Assembly (NCBI GenBank): GCA_019843655.1
Contig: JACDQD010000004.1
Location: forward strand, 10,168,001-10,232,000
Direction: 5' to 3'
DNA: 64,000 bases
Source of the DNA: Lethocerus indicus
Lineage: Eukaryota; Arthropoda; Insecta; Hemiptera; Belostomatidae
Part shown: piece after piece, positions 27,203 through 42,067 of the stretch
Layout: each line of letters starts with the position of its first letter
Position numbering within the stretch: the first letter of the stretch is position 1
Translations under genes and position numbers: made by a program
The notes under the pieces: generated by a model
The model's input: the letters and a program-made list of their open reading frames with translations, nothing else
Database searches by the model: none
What the model was told of the DNA's origin: nothing

Positions 27203-27615
27203 TTGGTATTAAAATGGTCCATTGACTTTGAAGAGGAATGTATTTAATGTCACACAAAATAAGAAATGTACAGTTTTGTAAATCTACAGTGGAAGTTGGA
27301 TTGAGCGGGACTCAAAAATACGGCCACTGGAACTGACAAGAGTTTTAAGAACTTGGATTCATACACAGCAAAAACCCTTAGCTGCAATAACAAAACTAAT
27401 CTTTGAGTGCAAAAAAGTAACAATTATTTTATCAGTGACAATACAATAGATCTTTACATTGAGATGAAACAAAATTTCTGTTAATGTTACAAGAATTCAA
27501 TAAGACCTCATTTTTGATATGTGATGCTAACTCTATACATGTAATACACATTTCATTTCTTCTTTATTCTCTTAGGGTGAAGGAATGTAAATTTTTATTG
27601 CTTTGAAGTTAGTCA

Positions 27616-27621
27616 AATAAA
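27616..27621 (+). terminator. Candidate poly(A) signal of DCX-EMAP
   Basis: AATAAA about 415 bp after the DCX-EMAP stop, followed by further AATAAATAAA-like sequence at about 27635. Confidence 0.45.
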
Positions 27622-29801
27622 AAATAATGGATTTTAATAAATAAACCATACATTTTAATTTAAGGATTAATTGGGATTAAATTATTTTATTCTATCTATA
27701 ATCACTCTACATTAGTTTAAACTTTCCTTCAATTATAAATTTCAACAAATTAAACGAGGAGCTGGTAAACTCCTGTATTCATATTAGAACTCTGATATAA
27801 TGATTAACTACCTCTCTTATGATTCAATAAATGTTGTAAGACTTTCACTATTTTCAATTCTTCTGATAATAGATATAAGTACTGATAAAACTATAAAATG
27901 TATACATTTATACATTTGAATATATAAAAAATGTCAATCACATGTTTCTTTAACATAAATTTCAGATATACAAACATGTAACTGCAGATATAGTAATGAC
28001 TCTATTATGTAATTCAATTTTCCTTTACAACATTCCCACTTTTTCCTTTTCTATGAAAGAATTGAAAGACTATTACATGTATTTTGAGAAAATGGAAAGC
28101 TTAGAATTAATTTGCTTGTTAAAATACAAATAATGATTTACTAAACTCTTCATTGTCATGCATTGTTCTTTAAAAATGTGGGGCCTTAAAGTCTGAAACA
28201 CTTACATATTTAATACATATCAACAGCATAACTGCCAATTAACATATAAAAATTATAATTTTTATATAAATTTAGATTAGTCTATAAGTAGAACAAAAAC
28301 TTCCAAAACTCATGATTTGAATGGTTATTCCAATGTTGTTGATTTTCAAAAGTTTTATGTCAGATGTAAGAATGTAGACATGAAATCTTATTCTTTATAT
28401 TTAAACAAATCGTTTAATATTAAGTAATAGATAAACAATGCAGTACTTTAAGCATACTTATTATGATACCATTTAATGAAAATATTTTTCAATTCAATTT
28501 TAATATTATAATAGAAATATATTAAAATATTTTCATAATAGTTTTAATGTTGTAATGTTACATTTAACGGTATTTTCTAATATATTTTCGTGTAGCCCAC
28601 ATATTTTTCTGATAAAGGATTTGCAGGGTGAATAATTTTAGTTCCAAATACAAGTAAAATCATAAATACAAAATCCTTCTTAATGTAAAGTTTGGTTCTC
28701 ATTAAATAGTTAATTGTAAGTCAAATTTCATTGTGAAAAATTTGTCTATTGACATTGTTAATTTTTATTAACTTCTCCATATTGAAAATTTAGAATTATT
28801 TGCCCATTTCAATTATACCCAAACACGAATAATTTTGTACATGATACTTTTGTTTAGTGTAATGAAACATTTTAACCAATTCTTGCAAGCAAACATAGAG
28901 AAAATAGATTGTAGTTATTTTTATTATTAATATTATTTATAGTGTTATATTGCTTCCATACATTTTTTGTAAATTTGCTGTTGATGATACATATTTCCAA
29001 CAGTAGTCCTATGTGGCCTGCAAGGATAGATGTTTGATATGTGGATTGTTAATGTTTATTTAACACAATTTGCATATTAAAGATATCCTCCATTTATAAA
29101 AATTAAAGATATATTTTTAACTCAATAAATTGATAAAATGTGTAATTAACTGTTAACTGTAAAAATTAGCAAGAAAGTTTGTTATTTTAAAAATCACTTT
29201 TAATATTAGAAGTACATTTTTTCAAACCAAGAATTTGAAAACTAGATTTTTGTAGTGGAAACTGGACATATATATTCACCCTCATTATTAAAAAAAATCA
29301 TTTACACACATTACCTAGATGTAATTGATAAAATAATAAATACCTTAATGTGCATATGTGAAGAAAGGAAAAACAAATATGCACAAAATAACCTAGATGG
29401 TAATACTCATTTCACCAAAACACAATATTAATATATAAAATTAATGTAATGACAGTATAGCAGATCAGTAATTGTTATAAATTGTGATATATAACAATCA
29501 TGTCGAGTTCCTGTATCCTCTGCAGGTGGGTTACTTATAGATGTTACAGAAATCTTGGAAATTGTACATTAGTGCTCAAGACTTTATAATTTTACATATA
29601 TGTGACACAAGTGTACACTAATAAAACACTATATAAAATAAATGTTATTCATATCATGAAATTCTATTAGCACTTCTCCAATGTAACCATCCATCTCAAT
29701 ACAGATATTTAAGTTTAATAATCTTATTAAAACTCGAATCAATAATTCTAATTAATCAGGAATCAAACCAGAACAAAGCAAAACAGGAAGAAGAAAGCAG
29801 G

Positions 29802-29854
29802 GAGGTCATATCATCTATATCCTTCCGCTAAAGAAGGAAAGATGCTATGACCTC
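29802..29854. other. 53-nt near-perfect hairpin
   Basis: The arms GAGGTCATATCATCT and AGATGCTATGACCTC pair at 14 of 15 positions. Inside them CCTTC pairs with GAAGG around a CGCTAAA loop. The size is a little short for an insect microRNA precursor, and pairing stops abruptly at both ends. It could be a small RNA precursor, a miniature foldback element or chance. Confidence 0.45.
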
Positions 29855-30642
29855 ATAAAAAAACTAGTAAAAGCATCTGTGAGCAACAAGATGGAAGATC
29901 TGTGGCTCATGCTGGCAAAAGTAATGAACCCTATAATTTTGTGAAAAATTGCCTAGCAGGCCCTCTAGGCAAGAGAACAATTCTTACCCTGGCTCTGAAG
30001 AAGTCCAAACCCATTCCATGTATTAGAAAAAGTAGGTAAATTTGCAACAGCAATACCATTTGTATATTTACTGAAATCAAACTTTACTAACTTCTGAAGC
30101 AATGAAATACCACTTCTGTATAACTTTCCTTAAAAGTGATCTCTTGTTTATTTACATGACCAATAGGTCATGACCACAACAATATTGGCTGATTCTACTC
30201 TTTCAACTGGGTTGTCAGTCTTAACTGCAAAAGTTTCAACATATAATCACCCTTATATGTAGTACCAGTGCTCTAAAACCAGTATAGCCCCAGAGCTTGA
30301 GTACTAATAAAAGTTTCATAGTTGCAATAAAACACTTTGAAATTCCAAAGGTACTGGCAGATACAGTTTACCAGGTATTACCCTATTCAACTTCGTTTAT
30401 AAAGGGTTATATGAAAACATTTGATCATTTAAATGATTCATTTATTTTAAGAGTAACAATTATAAAATATATTTATCACAATTATAATCATGGTATTCAA
30501 CAAAATAGAAAGCACTGTAAATTTGATTATTAAACAAAGCATGTAATCCTGCTGCACTAATTTAAAAATGATCACTTTTAAGGGATAAATACAGCAACTA
30601 TGAATATGAAAATTATCGTTACTGTTTAAAATTTTTAGTAGT

Positions 30643-30648
30643 TTTATT
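30643..30648 (-). terminator. Candidate poly(A) signal of calpain-7
   Basis: AATAAA on the minus strand, about 33 bp after the calpain-7 stop. Confidence 0.55.
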
Positions 30649-30680
30649 TTTAAGATTATGAACAGGATTACTTAACAAGA

Positions 30681-33600
30681 TTATCTTATGCGAGAAATCT
30701 GAACTTGGTTAGAAGCCTTAATTGTGAGAAAGAAAGGGGATTCTTGATTTGGCATAAAAGTAGAAGGCACAATGTTGTAGGACCCCTCAGGAACATCGTC
30801 CAATTCCAATACAACAAAACCGGATCTGAAAACATTTAGAAGATTAAGGGACATTTGATCATGGTTTAAAATAAAATTTAAACAAAGCATGATGGATATT
30901 TGTAAATTCTCATGTTTCCAAACATATATTCAATTATCCAATGGCAATGAAATTAATCACAAAAATGTATTCGTTTCTTGTAATATAATTTACCTATATG
31001 GTCCAGTAGACCTTGACATAAAGCTAGAAACCTCAGCAGGGGAAATTTCAAAGCCTATCTGAAATTGCTTAGGAGCTTTAAGGTCAATAACTATACTGGA
31101 TTTAGAATGGAGTGTAAGATTGTAACAAGGGTTGTTTGGATATGTCATAGGATGGTTCTTGCACCCACCAGCAGTGATTCCTTTCCACTCACCATCAGTT
31201 ATCTAAAACATAAAAGAAAACCAAATTGTTGATTGATTTAAGGGACTAAATCTGTAATCCTGATCCTTTTAAAATGCCTCATAATGAATAGTTCTGGGAA
31301 TTACAGAATTGAATTACAATTACTCATTACCTTTTTGATGTGGGTATATGGATTTCCAATTTTTTCCAATGTAAAAGGACAGGTGGCATAAGCTCTCAAA
31401 GTGTAATATATTGTATGCATTTTTTCATATTGTGATATCACCAAAGTAAAGTTTTTTTCAACTGATTCTTTTAGCATGATCTTTGTCAAGTAGTGTGGAC
31501 TATTGATCCTAATTCCGTCTAAATATGGAGGAGGGTCATCTGCAAATACAATATTTCAGCAGTAACAATAGAACTATATGAATAAGAAAGTAGCTTGTAT
31601 TTTATCAATTTGTTTTGAGCAGGAGAATAGAAAATGAGCCAAGTGAAAGCTACGTTCTGAATTATCGAAGGAAACAAATATACATATAATATAATGTTAC
31701 TTTATGTTATTATTAATTTCGATTGATATATTTTTTGTCTCAGTCGCTTATATAGTGCAATTAAACTGCTATGGCCGGATTATGCTTATGCTTTTGTACA
31801 GTGCTTATGATCCGGCTCACTAAGGTAAATGACCACCACTAACAGAGAGTGTAGTGGTCTAATTCCATGACTTATATCCAATATTCATGGCATACAGGCA
31901 TATTCAAAATGTTGACCAGTGGGTCTCAAGAAACAGGCACTTTGCTTGAACTATGAAGGTCAACAATTGGGGACCTTATTATTCTTAAAATAATGTTTTA
32001 GTTATTTATAAATAAAAAATTACATGGATAGTAAACTCTTTTTCCATTGTTCTTATATACCAGAACAGTAATATATTCAGTATTCTGTTTAAAGTCCTCA
32101 ATTTCAGTTATATGTCTTGTCAACAATATCCAAACTGAACCAGAACCTGAACTTTGACATGATAGTCGAAACTGAGGATTGTCACCAATGTTGTATGAAT
32201 CTTTAACAGGTCCAAGACCAGCTGACCAAGATCTAAAAAGCGTGATAAAAAAATATTTAATATTTACGCATACATGAATAAGTATTGTTATATAATTGTT
32301 TTCCAGTATTTATATTATTTAGGTGCAATTGTTAGGTAATTAAGACATTAAAGTAATTTGATAATGCTTTTTAAGAAACAGCTCTGTTCTTATAATTTGA
32401 TATGAATAACTTAATTAAACAGGCATTCATTGCAAATGCAATTGAGAAAATAAAAAAATATTTGATAAAAGATAATATACACATTAAATATTAACTTCAA
32501 AGACACATTTAACTCATGTAACACTTACTGATGAATACAATATGTGAAATTAAAGAGTTCAGGATTCCAATTCAAGTAAAAAACATCAAAGAAATTTAAA
32601 ATAGAGTTGTAATCAATCCAAAAAACACCATTGTCAAACATGGCTGCATTGGAAGGATCATACTTTAATGCCTTGCAGAGATCCTGTGTCCAATGTTTTA
32701 GGTCAAGTTCTGAATAGTTCCCCCGCCATCTGACATGTGACCAAGGATTTTTAAGTTGTAACAGCTTTATACCCTGAAAATGTTAGTAGGAAATATATAT
32801 ATATGTATATGTTTATATACACGTACTCATACATACATACATGTAAACATAACATTTCCAAACCATATTCAATTGTCCAAAATCAAAAGCTACACACATA
32901 AAAATGTACACAAGAAATATCCATACCATATTTTACATATAATAAATTAAAAGTAAAGAGAAACATACATTGACTTTTCTCACATCAAGCACAGCATATG
33001 CATGTGTGGGCACAAGCCCAGCCCTCTCTGCTTCAAGATCAGACATCTCACCAGTAGCAACAGTGATTAATACCTCACCACGATGAAGTCTAGTTAAAAG
33101 AGTTTCAAATATAGAATCACTATTGAAATCTGCATCTTCAACTCTGATAGCCACACGCTCAGGAATCCAACCAGTTAATGCATGTAGATCTATATTCTAA
33201 AATACAATTTATTTAATTATAAAAATATTACCTTATACATTAATAAAAAATAAGTTTTTAAGAGAATGGAAACAGTTTAATATAAAATTCAAAACTTTTA
33301 AAGAGTTCATTAAAATTCAGCCCATTAAAATTTACTAGTGAATTTAATAACAAAAATAATAAGAAAAAATAAATAACAATTATATAACTGTCAATTATAA
33401 ATAATGAATCCACTTACGCTGTTAGAACCAGGAAAATCATAGCCACCCATAACCTTCATGTAAGCCTTTTCAAGGAATGAAATCCACATTTCATTTTTGT
33501 TAGTCGAAAAAGAGCACAGCAGTTCACCATGTTTGCCCATTGGAAGAGTATCATCAATTATAACCTTTCTTGGAACACCATTCAGGTGTAATTTAACCAT

Positions 33601-36074
33601 ATATTTCCCTGAAACCAAAAACCTTATTTTACATTATTATAACATTAATAACCTTGTTACGACATTTTAAAATGTTTGCATGATGTTATTTGTAGATAAA
33701 TTATCTACAAACAATAATAGTTATAGGTTATTTTTCAATGGATTGAGAAAAACAAAATTGTGAATATAACAGCAATTATTTAACTTTACTGAAATCAATC
33801 ATACCAAACGGGTTGAATACAGGTTCTCTATTACGGTTCTGTGGATAAATTATGGATGTTATAAGCCGCCGACCAAATTTTTTTTCATATTGTGCACTTA
33901 CAGCTAATGAAGCAACAAAGGAGCAATCAGAAACAATCTGAAATTATAACCAGCATTTAATGTTCATATTAGTCCAATCTACTAAATAAAGGCATAATTC
34001 TTAACATAATTTAGAGAAGCTAGATGTACCGTTTGTTTGATACTAAAATAGTCAACGTGACTGCCATAAATCACTTTTGGTTCTGAACAAAATTCTTCTG
34101 GCCTTGCCCATTTTGCAAAATGACGAATTTGCTTTGGAGACAGTTGGAGAGGTCCATCTTTGTCTGTAAATGGCATTGCATACTGGAACCTAAAAAATAA
34201 TAAATTAATGGGGTCTACAATGCATAAAATGCTACAACTAGTGTAATAATACAATGTAAAGCTTGGATCATTACACACAAAAAAATTGGATTATCGCTAT
34301 ATTTTTCAAAAACTAACCTTTCATTTAAGTCAATGCTCATAAAAGGGACAAATTCATGGGTATTGATTCTCGATGTTGCCAGCAAAACTATTTTCTCTTC
34401 TTGGCTGTATGTTGTGGCACCACTTACTTTCAAGTGAGCACTACTACCCCTATGCAATGGTGGCTTTTGACTACTGGCTAAAACATAACATTAAATACAT
34501 AATTGCGGATATTTGTGCAGTGTTTAGCTTCAATGAAAGGCATTAAAAATATAAGAAACAAAACTAGAAATAATATAAATGTTTTTGATAATTCTTAGTG
34601 TAAAGTATAGTAAAAGGAGCTATTAAGCTGTTATGGACTAAGCTATTTGGATGGTTATGGTAAAAGACCACACCGAGACACAGCTGCAGTCCAATGCAGC
34701 TTCCCCCCCTTATTACCCTTATTTATGCTAACTTACAAACCACCATCCATGGCATATGGGCACATTTGAACTGCTGATCTCTCAAGGCATACGCTCTATG
34801 CCATCAAGGCTCTGAATAGAATTTTTTAATATATGCAGTTTCTTTTAGTAAAATAATTCATCCCATTTTACTTTCACAAAAAGTAGGAGAAAGGCACTGT
34901 ATTCAATTAATAATTACTAATTTATAGCAAGAGTAATGGAATCACAATTATTTGCTGTTTGGTATCTATTTTTTTTATGTTCATAAATACCTTATTTCTT
35001 ATCTATGAGAACAAATATACAAGCTAATTTACAATTTAATTTATCCATGACAAATGAGTATTAGTCATCAAAATAAATAAGAATTAACTAACAAAAAGTT
35101 AAAATATGATTTCTTTTCAAATGCTGATTATACATTATTGCAAACAATTATTACCTTGCTTAGAGGTAGAAGCTCTTGATGGAATTGCTGACTCAGTGGA
35201 CGAAGTCACAGACTCCAATATTGGAGGTGATGATTTGATTCCTTTCAACTTTTCTGCTCTTTCTAGTGCATTCAATATTATTTTGGCTAATTTAGAATGG
35301 AATTCCTCACCTTCAGTTTCGGTTTTCTGACAAAATATAAGAAATTAAAATGCTAGAAATATGTGTGTTGAATATGAAAAATTTTAAATAAAATAAACAA
35401 TAAATTTTATTTGTAATATGGAAAGAACAACAATTCAATCTTACAGCTTTTAAAGTCATTTCTACTGCTTCTGTATACAACTTGATTGCAATATCTTTCT
35501 GACCTGCTTCATCAGCATCCAAAGCCTGCAGATACAAAAACTTACAACGGTTTAATCTCGACTGGTCAGGATCCTGCATTTCTGGTTTTGATGATTCTTA
35601 AACATCAACAGGTAGATATATTAAATCCTTTTATAAAATGTGTATTTTAAATATTTTTTATTGTAAAAAAATAAAAATGGATATATACTCCATCCAGGTT
35701 TATATATTTAAAAATAATTACTTCACACATATTAAGAAATATATATGTATATTAATTAAACATTATTACTGTTCATGAGTTTTGATTGCTAGTTTGTAAT
35801 TTGAAACAAATAGGCCTTACATTCTAACTGTAACAGAACTAAAAAAATACATTAGCCATTTCTTACTGGGAACTTGTATAAAATCAGCCCTTTCTTTGTA
35901 CTCTCGGGCTTTCTCAGTCAACTTTTCTACATCATGAACTGATGAAATTTTAGCTGCATGTTCCAATACTCGTGCTGCCTCTCTATAGTAATATGCAGCA
36001 GCTTCAATACAACCTGTTTGATCAAATTCAATAGCACGTCTGGCCAGTGTTGAAGCTTCCTCAACGTACTCCAT
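30681..36074 (-). CDS. CAPN7: Calpain-7 (PalB-type cysteine protease)
   Basis: Calcium-independent type of calpain. In other animals its MIT domains bind ESCRT-III proteins on endosomal membranes. Thirteen exons, 5' to 3': 36074-35867, 35596-35445, 35326-35155, 34477-34318, 34189-34030, 33937-33805, 33608-33418, 33196-32969, 32773-32529, 32232-32024, 31539-31331, 31202-30994, 30825-30681. All junctions are GT-AG and phases agree, giving 806 aa against about 813 in human. The first about 140 residues hold two MIT-like helical repeats ([38 protein letters not shown]). The papain-like core has Cys289 (SDCSFVASL), His457 (PTHAYAVLD) and Asn477 (LKNPWSH), so it should be active. Two C2-like beta domains follow; the chain ends VQISRIR. 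ATG 36074 starts the MIT homology. Confidence 0.97.
31745..31975. repeat. SINE-like repeat in a calpain-7 intron
   Basis: Shares the pattern CATGGCATA, then GGCA, ATT and TG with a copy at 34615-34815 in another calpain-7 intron. It begins with TATAGTGCAATT, a motif also found at 39899 and 56407. Probable short interspersed repeat, class uncertain. Confidence 0.45.
33689..33711. repeat. Perfect 23-bp palindrome
   Basis: TTTGTAGATAA, one central A, then TTATCTACAAA, in the intron between calpain-7 exons 6 and 7. The arms pair perfectly. No function is suggested. Confidence 0.85.
34615..34815. repeat. SINE-like repeat, second copy, in a calpain-7 intron
   Basis: The minus strand reads TGGCATAGAGCGTATGCC, then AGCAGTTCAAATGTG. 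This resembles the A and B boxes of a tRNA-derived RNA polymerase III promoter. It has partial similarity to the copy at 31745-31975. Confidence 0.45.
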
Positions 36075-37362
36075 GATTCAAATTTTGCTTACTATCAACA
36101 AGTAATATCATTGATATTTTGTTCAATTTGTTTTCATATAAATTATAAATGCAATCTGAAACTTTTTAACATTATGTTATCTTAATCTAACTTAACTAAA
36201 GGACAGAAAAAGTACTAGGGATAGATTTTTTTCTATAATACACCAGGAGTATGTCTAAGGCAGGAGTTGAACCCAGGTAGGTAAGATGCCAGCAGCCTCA
36301 GATATAATTCACACTCATTCAGACACACTTCATATTTTTTTAATCTTCACACCTACAGAAAAAAAATCTTTCATCCTTTCATAACTTCTCATGATAACTT
36401 CATTATTTACACATGAGTAACTAAAGTGCACACATCAAAATGACTGGCTTTTTTCTTAGAGTTTAAGAAGCAGGATGCAACAGATTGAGAGCATTAAGCT
36501 CACAAATGACTTCAATTTCGACAGTTAAATGTCGGCAGTATTTAAACCTTAAATCAAATGTTTTAATTAATATACCAATTATAATATTTAGTGCTTGAAA
36601 CATAAAACTTATGTATTTCGATATAAGCAAAGTAAAATATTTTCTAAAATGTTACTTAAGAAACAAAATTATTGCTAAATTAAAAATTATAATAAGCAAA
36701 GTGAAAATGTGAAATATTTTAGTTTATTTTTTTTAAGGTATGTAACTGCACTTATGAGCACTTAGGTGTATTATTGTTATTGTAATAAGGAAAAAATGAG
36801 ATTGGAAATAAGAATTAGCAACTATTTGTAATGCACTTTGTAGTATTAATAAAATATTTGAAAACATAAGGTCAAGGAGCTACTATATCGGATATAGAAA
36901 AGTTACATAAGTTAACTATATTTTAAAAATAATATTGTATAAATTGAAATAATGAGATGAATGAACTACAGCATATTTTACCCAATAGCCTCCTAGACTA
37001 TGATAAGGAGATTTTTAATGTTTCTATACAATAAAATTAAAAAACAATATTATACAAAAAAAATCACTGTTTCGAATTAAGCAGAAACAGTAGGTATTTC
37101 ATAGAAAGTAAAAAAAGTGCATTCCATGGCAATGGTTGCTAGAACTGAGAATTATGTACTGGCCTAAAAAAAGATAAGAAATGTTTTACTTTAAAAACAT
37201 AACTAACCTGAACCCACTCCATGAAAAGAAAAATAAAGCCCAGCAGTAAATAATCTAATCCATAAATTTACACACACAAAAATTCAATGATGTGAGCCAT
37301 TATTCACAAGAAGAATTCCATCTAGAAATACTACACTTTATTTGGGTAGATATCACATCACA
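36075..37362. other. Spacer between calpain-7 and FDX2
   Basis: Holds the calpain-7 promoter and the FDX2 3' UTR; no further exon seen. On the minus strand at about 36250-36310 the sequence CCTGGGTTCAACTCC fits a tRNA-type B box and probably marks another SINE remnant. Confidence 0.6.
37337..37342 (-). terminator. Candidate poly(A) signal of FDX2
   Basis: AATAAA on the minus strand, 20 bp after the FDX2 stop codon. Confidence 0.6.
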
Positions 37363-39374
<2,012 letters not shown>

Positions 39375-40332
39375 TCACTCTGTGCCCCCTGTCTGTTCCT
39401 GGTAGACATCAATCATATCATCATTACCCATCTCCAACTGAAACAAATTATTTGCATATGCACAAATTAAAATGGAGATTCATACCAAAATTTTCTTTCA
39501 GTTGGATTGTCTGACAGAAAAGAAATTATTTGTATACCTCCACTACTGAAATGACTTAACTATGGTAATGCATAACATAATAATAATAACCATAACATAA
39601 TTAATACCACTTTACATTGATCTAAAGAATTTAAAAATAATTATACAAAACATTCCTCAGTTTTCAGGAGATTTTAAGAAAATTAAGTAAATGAACTACT
39701 GAACAAATTGGTTTTGAATTATTTGTACTAACTACAGAAAATTAATTTTTGTTCCTCTTTTTATCAGTTTAATAAAAATTTATTGCTGACAGTAGAAAAA
39801 TAACTAACATATGTTGGGGAGAAGTAAAAAAAAACAATAATGAAGAAATAGCTAAGTTAAAAAAATGTTGACTAATATCTTCTATTTTTCAGTATTTATA
39901 TAGTGCAATTTGGCTCTCGCTGTAATGCGCTTAAACAAATATCTTTATTGCACAATCCTATGAAACAATTTACACTTTTCAAGAAATATAAAAATGTATA
40001 TATTTTAAAATTGTATAAATGTCCTGAATCATAAGATTCGATTTCAACAAAAAGTTACCTGTTTTGGAGTTTCATCATCATTTATCCTCCGACCATCAAA
40101 AAGGAACCTTAATGAGGTAACTGGCACACCCTAAAATTCAAACAATTGTTATAAATTGTTATATTGTTGTTAATTGGGATATCAAAAGTGCCATCATTGG
40201 GTGGTTTCTTTTATTCACGACATTCATGTGAAGAAATATACACAGCATTTGTACTTATAATATTCAGTTGATTGTACAAAAATAAAATGTTAAAAAAAAT
40301 AAATAAATTGGGATACTTTATGATAGCATTTT

Positions 40333-40396
<64 letters not shown>

Positions 40397-41459
40397 GACG
40401 TACACACACACATTAAAAAAACATAGAAATAATAGTAACAAAATTATTTTACCACTCGATCACTGTAAGATTTCTTCAATTTCCCCATTTGTGTTGTCAT
40501 TTTTACTCTAAAATGTATTTCATTTGAGTCCTGCAAAAAAGATTACACTAGTGAGGCATCACAATTATAGCAATATATCCTGTTTAATAAATTAAAACAA
40601 CTGGCATAAAATATAACAAAGAAAACAGCACTGTGAAATTTAAGAAATATGAAAAAGTTATCACAAAATAGTACTCATAGACTCATAAGTACTGCAGCCG
40701 TTAATTTTCAATTTGTTAATTTTTTATCACCCTCTGATCTTCAATAACCCCAATGTAACAATGGAAATAAATATAATTAGAAAAAGTAAGGTTTGGCATA
40801 AGGGGATGTCAAAATTAAGAAACACTCAGACAAGAGGTGAATCCTCAATTTAAAAGAAAACTAAATTTCAGATTCCTAAACCAAATATGTATTAAACGCA
40901 TAATAAAAATGAAAAAATCGTGTTGTTTATCAATTAGCCTAATGATGCTTTATACTGCCTTAAATTAAAAATTAAATGCAGCATACATTTTTAAATTATT
41001 TTCCATTTATTAAATTTAGTATTCTTCAGCACAATAACACTTACAACACAGTAATAGAGATACAGTTAAATATTTGGTAGCGTTTACTGGAATTGTATGA
41101 GTAGAACAACTCATGATCAATTCAAATTTGTGATTCCATCCATCTCCAAACCCGGGAAATTCAGCACGTTAATGCTGTGCTGTTCAAACCACTATACTAT
41201 GCTGGACCCAAAACGCTAGTGATATCTGATTTATCAATAACTACTAACATATTGAAAGAAGGAGAGCAGCCTACACTGGTCAAACAAAACCAAATGAGCA
41301 AGGAGACAATAGATATACACACAAATACTCACAGAAATACTGATGAAAACATTCCTTTGAGTCTTCAATGTATTAAAATAAAAAATTACAATGGCTTCTA
41401 TTTTAAAAGAACAGTATGAAGTCTTGAAAGCAAAAATCGTCACAACATTATATCGATAA

Positions 41460-41494
<35 letters not shown>

Positions 41495-42067
41495 AAACAA
41501 ATACAGTTGTTTGGTCAATTGTAAAAAATACTTTCACTTTTTTATCCATGTCTCATTTACAGCAAAATGAACATATTAAAATTTTTAAAATAATATATAA
41601 ACTCTAAGCAAGATAAATAACTACTTGTTTTGCTCCTTTATTAGATTATTCAAATTAGATCTAACATATTTAACTAATAGAGCAAAGTACCCTTGGAAAT
41701 CACGGCACCAATATAAAGTAGGAAAGGGACAAATAAACATTAACTTAGAAATTTGGCTGGTCACTTTATGCAACTATTTAATTAAATTTAAACCATAGAA
41801 ATAAATTAAAAATGAAATTGAAATATTATTAATTCCACAGATATAAAATTGTAATTTTACAAAGGTTCAAAAAATGTAACTTACATTGCCGACCACTTTT
41901 AACTTGATGTACTCCGAATTATTCTCACCTGGGCCGGAATCCGGCTTTTGTTCCTGCAAAACAGTATTAAAAAGTCACAAAGTATGACAATTGACTGGCG
42001 TCGATATTTTGTTGTAATGAATTCAAACGTTTGAAAATGCAAATCGTACCTGATTGTTATCGCTCAT
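39375..42067 (-). CDS. SUMO: Small ubiquitin-like modifier (SUMO-1 type)
   Basis: Protein tag joined to lysines of nuclear and other proteins through E1, Ubc9 and SUMO ligases. Five exons, 5' to 3': 42067-42050, 41953-41885, 40530-40453, 40130-40059, 39437-39375. All are GT-AG, and all introns are in phase 0. They give 99 aa: a flexible acidic N terminus (MSDNNQEQKPDSGPGENN), then the beta-grasp fold (EYIKLKVVGNDSNEIHFRV, SLRFLFDGRRI) and the VYQEQTGG end. Gly96-Gly97 is followed by a two-residue tail, Thr-Glu, that a SUMO protease must remove. EYIKLKV, EIHFRVKMTT and YQEQTGG resemble vertebrate SUMO-1 more than Drosophila Smt3. It is divergently paired with aph-1. Confidence 0.95.
39899..39936. 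repeat. Fragment of a dispersed repeat (GTGCAATT type)
   Basis: TATAGTGCAATTTGGCTC, then GCTGTAATGCGCTT. It resembles 31751-31790 and 56407-56440. Confidence 0.4.
40337..40390. repeat. (TA)n microsatellite
   Basis: TA tract of about 27 units in a SUMO intron, followed by a short CACA run. Translation gives false Tyr-Ile repeats on both strands. Confidence 0.95.
41462..41490. repeat. (TA)n microsatellite
   Basis: Short TA tract in the intron between SUMO exons 2 and 3. Confidence 0.9.

Larger units (their letters stand above)
27203..30680. other. Convergent intergenic region and 3' UTRs
   Basis: Lies between the stop codons of DCX-EMAP (+) and calpain-7 (-). No supportable coding exon was seen. 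It contains candidate poly(A) signals for both genes and a near-perfect hairpin at 29802-29854. The short open frame around 29790-29940 shows no known motif. Confidence 0.7.

Noticed and set aside
40211..40511. Tyr-Ile repeat 'proteins' on both strands (also at 26480, 41234, 46801, 63126 and 63334)
   Set aside because: These are translations of TA, CA and TG microsatellites.
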